Shown here: one piece after another, positions 51,603-60,647 of the stretch
Numbering within the stretch: position 1 is the stretch's first letter
How the letters are laid out: each line of letters opens with the position of its first letter
Source: Gemmatimonadota bacterium
GTDB taxonomy: Bacteria; JAAXHH01
Assembly: GCA_009837395.1 (NCBI GenBank)
Contig: VXTP01000022.1
Location: 1 to 64,000 of the forward strand
Reading direction: 5' to 3'
DNA length: 64,000 bases
The notes under the pieces: generated by a model
The model's database searches: none
The model's input: only the letters and a program-made list of their open reading frames with translations
Told to the model about the DNA's origin: nothing
Translations under genes and position numbers: made by a program

Positions 51603-52714
51603 GGGAGGGTCTGGACTTCGACGGACATCACCGGCGGGAGATTCTCCACGATGGAGCGCCAGTGGTCGCCGCCGTCGGGGGATACGTAGACCGCGCCACC
51701 CGAAGTCCCGAAGTAGATCCCGCAGTCATCGAGCGTGTCCACATCCATGGCGTCCCGCAGGACGTTGACGTAGCAGTCTTTCTGCGGCAGCCCCGAGGAC
51801 AGCGGTTCCCATTCGTTCCCGCCGGTCCGGCTTCGGTAGACGCGCAGGTGGCCCTCGTCCGGGTAGTGCTCGGAGTCGCCCTTCATCGGGACGACGTAGA
51901 TCGTCTCGGGCTCGTGAGCGTGCACGCCGATCGGGAAGCCGAAGTCGCTGGGCAGATTACCGCTCACATTGACCCAGGAATCTCCCCCGTTGTCGCTGCG
52001 CATGATGTTTCGGTGGCTCTGCATGAACAGCGCGTCCGGATGGGAAGGATGCATGGCAATGCGATGTACGCAGTGGCCCACCTCGGCCTCGGGTTCGGGC
52101 ATGTAGTCGGAATGCAGGCCCTTGTTGATCGCCTGCCAGGATGCACCACCGTCCAGGGACCGGAATGCGCCGGCCACGGAAATGGCAACGATTATCCGGT
52201 TCGGGTCGCCCTTGTCCAGAAGGATGGTGTGCAGGCAGAGCCCGCCCGCGCCGGGATGCCAGCCCGAGCTCGAAGGGTGGTTCCTAAGGCCGGCCAGTTC
52301 GTGCCAGGACCGGCCCCCGTCTGTCGAACGAAAGAGCGCCGCGTCCTCGACGCCCGCATACACCGTTTCCGGATCGGAGAGCGATGGCTCAAGGTGCCAG
52401 ACCCTGTTGAACGCCCATGGACGCGGGTTGTCGTCGAAATCGAGGTGGGTGCCCACTTCGCCTTCGAAAGTGAATTCGTTGCTCACCGGATCCCAGCTTT
52501 TTCCACCGTCGTCCGATTTCTGCACCAGTTGCCCGAACCAGCCCGTGCCCTGTGCTGCATACAGGCGATCGGGATCGACGCTGGAGCCCTTGAGGTGGTA
52601 GACCTCCCAACCTCCGAAATGCGGTCCGTCGATGTCCCAGTCTTTTCGGGCGCCGTCCGATGACAGTATAAACGCCCCTTTTCGCGTGCCCACCAGCACC
52701 CTGACCGTTCCCAT
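51599..52714 (-). CDS. exo-alpha-sialidase/BNR-repeat propeller protein
   Basis: [31 protein letters not shown], repeats [34 protein letters not shown]. Confidence 0.9.
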   Translation of the reverse strand: MGTVRVLVGTRKGAFILSSDGARKDWDIDGPHFGGWEVYHLKGSSVDPDRLYAAQGTGWFGQLVQKSDDGGKSWDPVSNEFTFEGEVGTHLDFDDNPRPWAFNRVWHLEPSLSDPETVYAGVEDAALFRSTDGGRSWHELAGLRNHPSSSGWHPGAGGLCLHTILLDKGDPNRIIVAISVAGAFRSLDGGASWQAINKGLHSDYMPEPEAEVGHCVHRIAMHPSHPDALFMQSHRNIMRSDNGGDSWVNVSGNLPSDFGFPIGVHAHEPETIYVVPMKGDSEHYPDEGHLRVYRSRTGGNEWEPLSSGLPQKDCYVNVLRDAMDVDTLDDCGIYFGTSGGAVYVSPDGGDHWRSIVENLPPVMSVEVQTLP

Positions 52715-53007
52715 AATCGCTCCTGTTCCTTGTCTGCATTCCACCTGGATTCCTGGCTTTTGACGCCTGCAATCCGACTGAATACCAGGTCCCGGTATAT
52801 GGTATGATAATGTAGGCGTGGGCCCGGTATGTGTCAACATCTCGCCCACCGGTTCGGTTAGCCGGTATCAGCCAAAATCTGTGGCGTCATACCCGGGCCA
52901 TTCGTAAATTTACCTGGGTTAAGGAACAGCATCCTATCCAACACGTGGACTTAAGTGCTCGCACGTACAAGGTATCACAAAATGATTCGGATCCATGGAG
53001 GAAGAAA

Positions 53008-53412
53008 ATGCGAATCGAAATGACGGGCGTGTTCGTGAACGATCCCATCGAGGCGCACGAGTTCTACACGAAGATCCTGGGCTTCAAGGAGATCATGTTC
53101 GTGCCCGAGGCCAGTCTCGCCATCGTAGCTTCTCCCGAGGAACCCGATGGCACGACCCTCCTGCTGGAACCGAAGGGTACCGAGTGGTCCCAGGTTTACC
53201 ACAAGGAACTCTATGAATCGGGGATGCCATCCATCGTGTTTTCCGTGGACGATATCGCTTCCGAATACGAACGGTTGAAGAAGCTGGGTGTCCGGTTCAG
53301 CGTGGACCCGACGAAACAGGACTTCGGCATCCAGGCCATTATCGACGATTCCTGCGGAAACTATATTGCGCTCGTGGAACTGAATGAAGGCGCGTGGCAG
53401 ACCACACCCTGA
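53008..53412 (+). CDS. VOC family protein
   Basis: MRIEMTGVFVNDPIEAHEFYTKILGFKEIMFVPEASLAIVASPEEPDGTTLLLEP. Confidence 0.9.
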   Translation: MRIEMTGVFVNDPIEAHEFYTKILGFKEIMFVPEASLAIVASPEEPDGTTLLLEPKGTEWSQVYHKELYESGMPSIVFSVDDIASEYERLKKLGVRFSVDPTKQDFGIQAIIDDSCGNYIALVELNEGAWQTTP

Positions 53413-53423
53413 AAGGATAAAAC

Positions 53424-53984
53424 ATGAACTGGACCGAAATACTGACTCGTGAACTGAAATACTCCTACCTGGCGGCAGACGGATTGATGGACCTCGTCGA
53501 GGACAAGGATCTCGACTGGAAACCGTCGTCGGGCGACAACTGGATGACGACGGGCCAGCTGCTTTTTCACGTGGGCGAAGCTTGCGGAATGGCGATCAAG
53601 GGATTCGTAACCGGCGACTTCGGTTTGCCCGAAGGCGTCAGCGCGGACGACATGGGATCCGGGGATATGCTGCCCCCGGCCGAAGCGATGGCCACGGTCG
53701 CCTCGGTGGCGGAAGCAAAGGAAAAACTCGCGGCGGACCGGGACCTGGCCTTCGAAATGCTCGAGCTTGCCGGTGAGGAAAGGATGCAGAACGAACCCGC
53801 ACCCGCGCCATGGGACCCTTCCACGCCCGTCCTTGGCCATCGCATGCTTGAGATGGTGCAGCACCTGGTTCAGCACAAGGGGCAGTTGTTCTACTACCTG
53901 AAACTACAGGGCAAGCCGGTCAACACCATGCACCTGTGGGGCGGGGAGCTCGCCGAGGACCGCGATGCGGAACGCGAGGAATAG
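53424..53984 (+). CDS. DinB-superfamily (metal-dependent) protein
   Basis: LMDLVEDKDLDWKPSSGDNWMTTGQLLFHVGEACG..., MLEMVQHLVQHKGQLFYYLKLQGKPVNTMHLWG. Confidence 0.82.
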   Translation: MNWTEILTRELKYSYLAADGLMDLVEDKDLDWKPSSGDNWMTTGQLLFHVGEACGMAIKGFVTGDFGLPEGVSADDMGSGDMLPPAEAMATVASVAEAKEKLAADRDLAFEMLELAGEERMQNEPAPAPWDPSTPVLGHRMLEMVQHLVQHKGQLFYYLKLQGKPVNTMHLWGGELAEDRDAEREE

Positions 53985-53995
53985 CGCGCCACCAG

Positions 53996-54748
53996 TTAGA
54001 GTTTGCCTTCCTTCTCCCATCGGGCAAAGAGTTCCTGGCGATAGCGTTCGGCCTTTTCTTCGTCCTTCCTTGCCCTGGCCGCGAAATACACCAGCCCAAG
54101 GGCGGCGCGGCGGCGGTCGGACCGGTTCGCGTCCGCCCGGTGAATGATCATGCTGTGATGGGCGAAGACATCGCCCGGGCTGGCGCGCATGGCCACTTCC
54201 CGTTCCCGGTCCTCGTCGGAGAAATCGGGTATCCCCTGTGAGAACCCGAGCACGTTGGACGTCCGGTGGGGACGCATGCCCCGCCGATGCGATCCCCGCA
54301 CGTACCGCATGCATCCGTTTTCCTCATCAATTTCATCCAGGGCGATCCAAAGGGTCACGGCCTCGTTTGGTTCCAGCATGAAATAGAAGCCGTCCTGGTG
54401 GGGCGGGGTTACGTCGCCCACCCTGGCCGGCTTGTTGAACCACTGGGGATTCCTGGGAAGCACGTCGTCCGCGAGCAGGTATCTCGCCAGTTCCGCAAAA
54501 CCGTAGGACCCGAAAAGCTCGTCGAAGTACGGGTCCAGTTCAGCCATGTTCTGCAGCCGCTTGATGGACGACGGATCTTCTTTGTCCTCGTAGAAGGCCG
54601 TCGTATCCGGCGCCCCCGGAAGCACCTCTTCGATGAACCGATCGATGTTGTTGTTGATCTCGGCCGCTTCCGCCGGTGCCAGATACCCCTTGAGCAGCAC
54701 GAAGCCGTCGCGGTCAAAATCCTGCTTTACCCGGTCGTTGAACTCCAT
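53996..54748 (-). CDS. phytanoyl-CoA dioxygenase family protein
   Basis: FDRDGFVLLKGYLAPAEAAEI, TPPHQDGFYFMLEPNEAVTLWIALDEIDEENGCMRYVRGSHRRG, AHHSMIIHRADANRS. Confidence 0.92.
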   Translation of the reverse strand: MEFNDRVKQDFDRDGFVLLKGYLAPAEAAEINNNIDRFIEEVLPGAPDTTAFYEDKEDPSSIKRLQNMAELDPYFDELFGSYGFAELARYLLADDVLPRNPQWFNKPARVGDVTPPHQDGFYFMLEPNEAVTLWIALDEIDEENGCMRYVRGSHRRGMRPHRTSNVLGFSQGIPDFSDEDREREVAMRASPGDVFAHHSMIIHRADANRSDRRRAALGLVYFAARARKDEEKAERYRQELFARWEKEGKL

Positions 54749-54818
54749 TTCCTGGTCTCCTGTGCTAAGGCCTTGGCCCCTGGCTTAAACCTATGGTACT
54801 CTTCCGCTTTTTGCCATC

Positions 54819-55589
54819 CTAAAACGTAACCGCCAGGCCATTTTCCAGCACCGTATCCAGCTTGCTGACGCCTTCCGGCGGCCGGCTGTCGTAGCGCGTG
54901 ACGAAATTCAGGGCCAGCACAAGCGGTCCGGCCAGGTCGATCTCCAGGTTGAGTTCGCCGAGGATGCGGGTATCGCCGATCTCGTTCCACAGCGGTTGGA
55001 AATACACCGTGCACGTGGACACGACGCGGTCATTGACGGCGATTCTTGACGACAGATAGTGGCTCCAGCGGACAACGGTCGCGTTGTCGGGGTGGTCATC
55101 CGTCGGCATCAATTCACTCAGCCGCTCGTGTTCCACGAAGGCGGAAGCGCCCTCCCACAGCTGGAACACCTCGGACTCGACCAGGTGGAATCGAAGCCCT
55201 CCGCCGGCCAGTGCACGGGCGTCGAGCCGATAGGTCGTATCATAGTTGTACTGGGTGAACGCCTCGATGCCGAACCGCCCATGCAAGGGGTAGTGCTGGC
55301 GGAGGTGGATCAGTCCTTCATCGGCGAAACGCTCGCCCTGTTCCCATCCGAAGTCGTTCCGAGCCAGCAAAAACGTATGCACCCTGGGGTGGTCAAAATC
55401 CAATCGCCCTTCCAGACCGATTTCCTTAAGGTCAGTATTCCCCGTATGCATCTCCAGGTTCAGGGCCAGGGCACCCGAGAAACCGGCGGCGTCCGTGTCT
55501 CCACGCAGCGCTTCGATGTTCACCTGGGCCGCCGAATGGCCTGAAGCCAAAGCCAGGGGCAGGAGAACGAGCAGGTAAAGGTATCTCAA
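54819..55589 (-). CDS. DUF481-like outer-membrane beta-barrel protein
   Basis: Signal peptide MRYLYLLVLLPLALASGHSAA; alternating beta-type sequence HTFLLARNDFGWEQGERFADEGLIHLRQHYPLHGRFGIEAFTQYNYD. Confidence 0.65.
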   Translation of the reverse strand: MRYLYLLVLLPLALASGHSAAQVNIEALRGDTDAAGFSGALALNLEMHTGNTDLKEIGLEGRLDFDHPRVHTFLLARNDFGWEQGERFADEGLIHLRQHYPLHGRFGIEAFTQYNYDTTYRLDARALAGGGLRFHLVESEVFQLWEGASAFVEHERLSELMPTDDHPDNATVVRWSHYLSSRIAVNDRVVSTCTVYFQPLWNEIGDTRILGELNLEIDLAGPLVLALNFVTRYDSRPPEGVSKLDTVLENGLAVTF

Positions 55590-55724
55590 GCCGGAGTCTC
55601 CATATTACTTAGTGCCAGAATACTTAGTGCTTGCCATACCGATCCACGGCGATTTTCATTGTCTTAATATACTTCGATTCCCGTCCGTAGTGAAACGATA
55701 AGTAATCCTTTGAAAGACGTATAA

Positions 55725-56729
55725 ATGACCAGCGTTCGCGTCGGCCTGATTGGATATGGAGGTTGGTCCAGGATAGCCTTCGTACCCGCCCTGCGGCAGC
55801 ACGACCGGGTAGTGATCGTTTCCGCCGCGGCGTTCAGCGAAGCGTCCCAGGATCGCATCCGTGAGGAACTGGGTCCGGATGTGCAGGTCTATGGCGATTT
55901 CGAGGAATTGCTGGACGGTCCCGAACTCGATGCCGTCATGATGGCCATACCCGACGGCCTCCACGAAGCGGCCATGAACGCCGTCCTCGACGCGGGGATC
56001 GCCGCCTACTACGAACCTCCGCTCGCGGACGATCCTGTTGGCATACGCAGGATGCTGAAGCGGCTGGTCACGGCCGACCAGGTCACCCACGGCGATCTTG
56101 AAATCGGCTACGCTTCGGTCATTCGCCGCGCCGCGGAACTGTTGCGGCAGGGCGCGATCGGCGTGCCGCAGACCGTCCACCTGAAACTGCGAAGCAACTG
56201 GGCGCAATTCGGCGGCCCGGACCTGTGCCTCGCTCACCACCTGGGGCCCTGGTACGTGGACGGGTTGAACAGCATCATCGGCCGTTCGCCGGACAAGGTG
56301 CTCGTCATGGACGGCCACGGGCAGCCGGGCCGGCGACAGTTCCACAGCCTGGTCCATTTCGACTACGGCGGTCTCTGGGGCACGATCCACCTGAACATCG
56401 ACTCGGTCGATACGCTGGAGACCACGATCGAGGTGACCGGCGACGAAGGCGACTTGCTCGTCGACTATTTTCGCAACACAATAAAACTGCGCAGCAAGTC
56501 CGGTCCCGAAGGCGAAACGATCCACGTGGAGCCCGCGATGCCGGTGGTCGGCGGTTGGCCCGGCGAGGCGGAAAGCGTCGCCGATTTCCTGGACGCCGTG
56601 GAAAAGGGCACGCCGAACCGCACCGACGCCAGGATGGCCGCGCGGCTGTACCTCACGGGACTGGCCATAGAGCAGTCGAAGGAAACCGGCAGCTGGGTCG
56701 AGATCGAAGAGGTGGCCGGACTGGGTTGA
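55725..56729 (+). CDS. Gfo/Idh/MocA family oxidoreductase
   Basis: VRVGLIGYGGWSRIAFVPALRQHDRVVIVSAAAFSEASQDRIREELG; 334 aa with typical second domain. Confidence 0.87.
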   Translation: MTSVRVGLIGYGGWSRIAFVPALRQHDRVVIVSAAAFSEASQDRIREELGPDVQVYGDFEELLDGPELDAVMMAIPDGLHEAAMNAVLDAGIAAYYEPPLADDPVGIRRMLKRLVTADQVTHGDLEIGYASVIRRAAELLRQGAIGVPQTVHLKLRSNWAQFGGPDLCLAHHLGPWYVDGLNSIIGRSPDKVLVMDGHGQPGRRQFHSLVHFDYGGLWGTIHLNIDSVDTLETTIEVTGDEGDLLVDYFRNTIKLRSKSGPEGETIHVEPAMPVVGGWPGEAESVADFLDAVEKGTPNRTDARMAARLYLTGLAIEQSKETGSWVEIEEVAGLG

Positions 56730-56827
56730 TATCCGGTCTGGCCTGGTTACTGTTCCGGCCTGATTTCCGGTCCGGCCTTGTGTCTGGCCCGGCCTGATTG
56801 CCGCCCCGGCCCGAAATCCTCGAGGCG

Positions 56828-56883
56828 GGAGTGCGACATGATGGGAAGGAGTGCGGCATGATGAGCGGGAGTGCAATATGAAG
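56828..56883. repeat. ~20-bp imperfect tandem repeat, 3 copies, upstream of and including the methyltransferase start
   Basis: ggagtgcgacatgatgggaa / ggagtgcggcatgatgagcg / ggagtgcaatatgaag. Confidence 0.85.
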
Positions 56884-57621
56884 GGCGTTCGAGTAGATCC
56901 GGAACGGCGGGAAACGCGGATACTCAGGCGGCACGTACCGTTTGCCGGCGCGCGCGTCCTCGACATTGGTTGCGGCGACGGCCGGTTGTCGAACCGGATC
57001 AGAGGATGGATCGAATCCATCGTCGGGGTCGACCAGGCCGGGGAAGACATAGGGCGCGCACATGCCCGGAAGCGGTTGGACGGCATCGCGTGCTTCGCCG
57101 TGGCCGATGCGTCCCGCCTGCCCTTTCAGGACCGGAGTTTCGACCTGGCCCTGTACTCGTGGTCTTTGTGATGAGTGCAACAAGAGGGCATGGGGCATGC
57201 CCTTCACGAATCGATTCGCGTACTGAAGCCCGGTGGCCGGGTCGTCGACATCCGTCCGTATTTCCCGGCAAGCCTTGGCAAACGTCGACACGCGAGGCAG
57301 CAGGTATACTGCCAGGTCGCCCATGAAGTGAACCTGGTGGCCACGCTGGCCCGTGAATACGTCGACTTTCATTTCGCGGACCGGGTGGTGGCCGAGGCGG
57401 TCGCCGGCCGAATGCTCGCGTCAAGTGCGCGCATCGATTTCGTATTTCGGCACTACTTCGACAGCCTGGAGCTGTTCGATCAGTGCAGGGCCCGGTGGTG
57501 GGACAAGGCGCATATTCCCGTCGCGGACCGGCGCCTCCTCGAACGAACCCTGAGGCGTCATCCCTCGGCGGTGATCCGTGTAGATACACCAGTACAACTT
57601 CAGGTACTGACAAAGGTATAG
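56878..57621 (+). CDS. class I SAM-dependent methyltransferase, candidate selenoprotein with tandem UGA-UGA (57169..57174) read as Sec-Sec
   Basis: Track ORFs 56851..57171 and 57175..57621 share a frame and are separated only by TGA TGA. Combined: MKGVRVDPE...ARVLDIGCGDGRLSNRI...FAVADASRLPFQDRSFDLALYSWSL-UU-VQQEGMGHALHESIRVLKPGGRVVDIRPYFP...; motif order for a class I methyltransferase is preserved across the junction. Ends TAG. Confidence 0.82.
57185..57203 (+). promoter_or_regulatory. putative bacterial SECIS hairpin for the tandem UGA
   Basis: AGGGCATG-GGG-CATGCCCT: perfect 8-bp stem (extendable by a G-U pair), GGG loop. Loop starts 18 nt after the second UGA and 21 nt after the first. 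Confidence 0.75.
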
Positions 57622-57653
57622 AAAATATAGAGGAAAGGAGCGAGCGTTCCGCC

Positions 57654-58379
57654 ATGGTCCAGCCCATTTCATTGAAACACCGCATTCGCAGCGGCGAAAT
57701 CGTGACCGGCCTGGGGGTATCCATGGATTCCGGCCGGGAGGACCTGGAACGGTTTCTACAGCAAGGCGAGATCGATTTCTTCAACGTGGACTGCCAGCAC
57801 GGCCCCCAGAGCGAGGACCGAATCGTCTCATTCTGCGCCTCAGCCGAGGCGTTGGGCGTACCGGTGATCCTGCGCATCAAGCATACCCGGCACACCTACC
57901 TGGTGGGGAACTACCTGGACCTGGGCCCCGCGGGCATCCTCGTTCCCGAAGTCAGGGAGGAAGTCACGGTGCGCGAGGCCGTCCATTTCTTCTACTATCC
58001 GCAGTTCGGAGGAAGAAGCTGGGGCGGAAGCGCGCGCCACGGTATTGCCGGGCGTGACGACCGCCTCGAGTACGCAGCCTGGTGGAACGACACGGGCGTC
58101 CTGTGGCTGCAGCTCGAGTCGGTCGACGCCGTCATCAACTGCCGGAAGCTGGCACTGGAGGGCGTGGACGTCCTCACCTTCGGTCCCAACGATCTCATGT
58201 ACGAAATCGAACGGTACCGGAACCCGCCATTTCGGACCGTTGACGACTGCGTTCAGCACGTCGTCCGGGAGATGGCAGGTACGCAGGTCGCCGTCAGCCT
58301 GGCGCTCCTGGACCTATCGGATCGGGAGAAGTATATCGACATGGGCCTCACCGTGCTCCAGACGCCCATGGTGGTCTGA
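57654..58379 (+). CDS. HpcH/HpaI aldolase family protein
   Basis: SLKHRIRSGEIVTGLGVSMDSG, DFFNVDCQHGPQSEDRIVSFC, LDLGPAGILVPEVREEVTVREAVHFFYYPQFGGRSWG. Confidence 0.87.
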   Translation: MVQPISLKHRIRSGEIVTGLGVSMDSGREDLERFLQQGEIDFFNVDCQHGPQSEDRIVSFCASAEALGVPVILRIKHTRHTYLVGNYLDLGPAGILVPEVREEVTVREAVHFFYYPQFGGRSWGGSARHGIAGRDDRLEYAAWWNDTGVLWLQLESVDAVINCRKLALEGVDVLTFGPNDLMYEIERYRNPPFRTVDDCVQHVVREMAGTQVAVSLALLDLSDREKYIDMGLTVLQTPMVV

Positions 58380-58420
58380 TCCGGACCTGTACGTCCATTT
58401 CAATCCCAAAGGAACCATCG

Positions 58421-59422
58421 ATGAATCGTCCGCCGGAAGCATACATCCATGTCGATGAAACATCCCTGCTGGCCTTCACGACGGCCTGTTTCGAGAAGGT
58501 GGGCCTGTCCGGCCACCATGCCTCGATCATCAGCCGGCTGCTGGTTAACTCCGACCTCAGAGGCGTTCGCAGCCACGGGGTCCGAGCGGCATCCGGCTAT
58601 ACGCGATCCTTCGCCGAAGGGCATCACAATCCACGGCCCAATGTACGGGTCATCGCCGAATCGCCTACTTCCGTCATCGTGGACGGCGACGGCACGCTCG
58701 GGTACTGGCCCATGGTGGAGGCGACGGAAGGCGCCATCGCAAAGGCCTGTGAAACCGGACTGGGCATGGGATTGGCCCGGCATATCGGGCACTATGGATC
58801 GGCGGGCCACTACTCCCGCATGTGCATGGAATCGGGCTGCATCGGATTCTCGGTCCAGGGCTACCGCAACATGGGGGATGCCCGCGGCTTGGATCCGAAA
58901 CCGCAGATCGGTTATTTCGGCAATCCGCCGCTCTGTTTCGGCATGCCGGCCGGCGACGAACCGCCCATCGTGCAGGACGTAGCCACGCGCATCCTGGCCG
59001 ACTATCAGCATTCGCCCGAATTCGACGATCTCCTGTCCCGCATACCGGCCGCCTTCTTCAAGAGCATCGGTTACGGGGCGGTCGCCACGGTCCTGGGATG
59101 CGCGCTGGCCGGCGCCGCGCTGCCGGAAGCCGATGAGGTACAGGCCCGTTGGCCGGGCGCAAATCACGGCGGCATGGTACTGGCCATTCACATCGAAACG
59201 GTGATTCCCGGGGGAGATTTCAGCAAGGAAGTCGATCGCTTCGTTAAGGACGTGCGGGAGACCTACGAGCCCATGCCGGGATATGACGAGGCCTTGTTAC
59301 CCGGTGCGATTGAAGAGGAACGAATGGCACTCCACCGGGAGCAGGGCATCCGGTTCGGCGAGATCGAACAGCGTACTGTACGGGAGATGGGTGAGCGACT
59401 GGACGTTCCGTTGCCGTTCTAG
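58421..59422 (+). CDS. malate/L-lactate dehydrogenase-type (Ldh family) oxidoreductase
   Basis: LVNSDLRGVRSHGVRAASGYTRSFAEGHHNPRPNVRVIAESPTSVIVDGDGTLGYWP. Confidence 0.9.
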   Translation: MNRPPEAYIHVDETSLLAFTTACFEKVGLSGHHASIISRLLVNSDLRGVRSHGVRAASGYTRSFAEGHHNPRPNVRVIAESPTSVIVDGDGTLGYWPMVEATEGAIAKACETGLGMGLARHIGHYGSAGHYSRMCMESGCIGFSVQGYRNMGDARGLDPKPQIGYFGNPPLCFGMPAGDEPPIVQDVATRILADYQHSPEFDDLLSRIPAAFFKSIGYGAVATVLGCALAGAALPEADEVQARWPGANHGGMVLAIHIETVIPGGDFSKEVDRFVKDVRETYEPMPGYDEALLPGAIEEERMALHREQGIRFGEIEQRTVREMGERLDVPLPF

Positions 59423-59472
59423 CGTAAACGCTCACAGCGCACAGTCGTCATTCAGTCGAGGAGGGAAACAGC

Positions 59473-60567
59473 GTGGCAAAGTACCGGGCAGGACTCATCG
59501 GTCTCGGGTGGATGGGCATGCTGTACGATCTCGCGCAAAGGACGGGCGTGTGGGACGTGGACGACATCGATCGTCCGACGCCCGATTTAAACATCCACCG
59601 GCGCTTCCACTACCACGAAAACCCGGGTACGGAGGGGCTGCCTTCCTCCTACGCCGAAGCGCTGTGGGATCGGCCGGAGATCGATCTGATCGCCGCCGCG
59701 GACAGAGATGTGAAACGGCTGCGAGCCTTCAGGGAAAGGTATGGCGTAGTCGCACTCTATGACGATGCCGGGGACATGCTGGCCATCGAACGACCGGATA
59801 TCGTATCCGTCGCGACGAACACCAAACATCGGGCCGATCTCACCTGTCTCGCCGTACATCACGGAGCGAAAGGGATATTCACCGAGAAACCCATGGCCCA
59901 TACCCTTGAGGAAGCGGACCGGATGGTACGGACCTGCGCGGAAGCGGGCGTGCCGTTGAGCTGCGGCGCGATCGCCACCACCCATCCATCTTTCGCCCGT
60001 GCCGGCGCCCTGGTGCGCGACGGCGGCATCGGAGAGTTGCTGTCGATCGAGGCCCCGGGGCCCTTCGCCCAGCATCAGAACTGGTCCTATTTCGTGGACA
60101 GCGAACCGGCCTGGGTGATCGGTACCGGCGATGAACCGCGGCGGGAATCGGGAAGCGACGAGTTCATGGGTCAGGGCATGATGGTGACCGATAGCGGCCT
60201 CGTGGTGCATTTTCGCAAGGGCGCGCCGGGCGTGCGCCTGCATGGCAGCAAAGGCGACCTGGCCTACGATTTCCCCACGGGCTGGCAGCGATGGGAGGAG
60301 ATGGAGGTTGAAGGCCGGCCCCACCGTGTGGAGGTGCCCTGGCCGGGTCCCCAGTTCGTGCCGCCCTATGGCGGGGTGTATTCGCTGAACGACGTGATGG
60401 ATTGCCTGGCGGGGAAGCTGGACGAACCCAAGAACTCGGGCCGCAGGGTCGCCATGGCGCTGGAAGTGGAGATCGCCCTGAAACTCTCCTCCGCGCGGGG
60501 CGGCGTGCGCGTTGACCTGCCCCTTGAAGACCGTTCGTTGGGTCTCAACTACGACTGGTTTCGGTAG
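59473..60567 (+). CDS. Gfo/Idh/MocA family oxidoreductase
   Basis: YRAGLIGLGWMGMLYD, GAKGIFTEKPMAHTLEEADRMVRTCAEAGVPLSCGAIATTHP. Confidence 0.88.
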   Translation: MAKYRAGLIGLGWMGMLYDLAQRTGVWDVDDIDRPTPDLNIHRRFHYHENPGTEGLPSSYAEALWDRPEIDLIAAADRDVKRLRAFRERYGVVALYDDAGDMLAIERPDIVSVATNTKHRADLTCLAVHHGAKGIFTEKPMAHTLEEADRMVRTCAEAGVPLSCGAIATTHPSFARAGALVRDGGIGELLSIEAPGPFAQHQNWSYFVDSEPAWVIGTGDEPRRESGSDEFMGQGMMVTDSGLVVHFRKGAPGVRLHGSKGDLAYDFPTGWQRWEEMEVEGRPHRVEVPWPGPQFVPPYGGVYSLNDVMDCLAGKLDEPKNSGRRVAMALEVEIALKLSSARGGVRVDLPLEDRSLGLNYDWFR

Positions 60568-60647
60568 GAGAGTCCTTTCAATTCAGTGCAATCTAAAGTA
60601 CTATATCACAGCAGTTCTATGTAAAGTTCAGCTGGGGAGAACAGACT

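Noticed and set aside
57169-57174. Nonsense pseudogene explanation for the methyltransferase
   Set aside because: Only UGA codons interrupt it, the frame is intact on both sides, motifs are intact, and a SECIS-compatible hairpin follows. Not excluded without homolog comparison.
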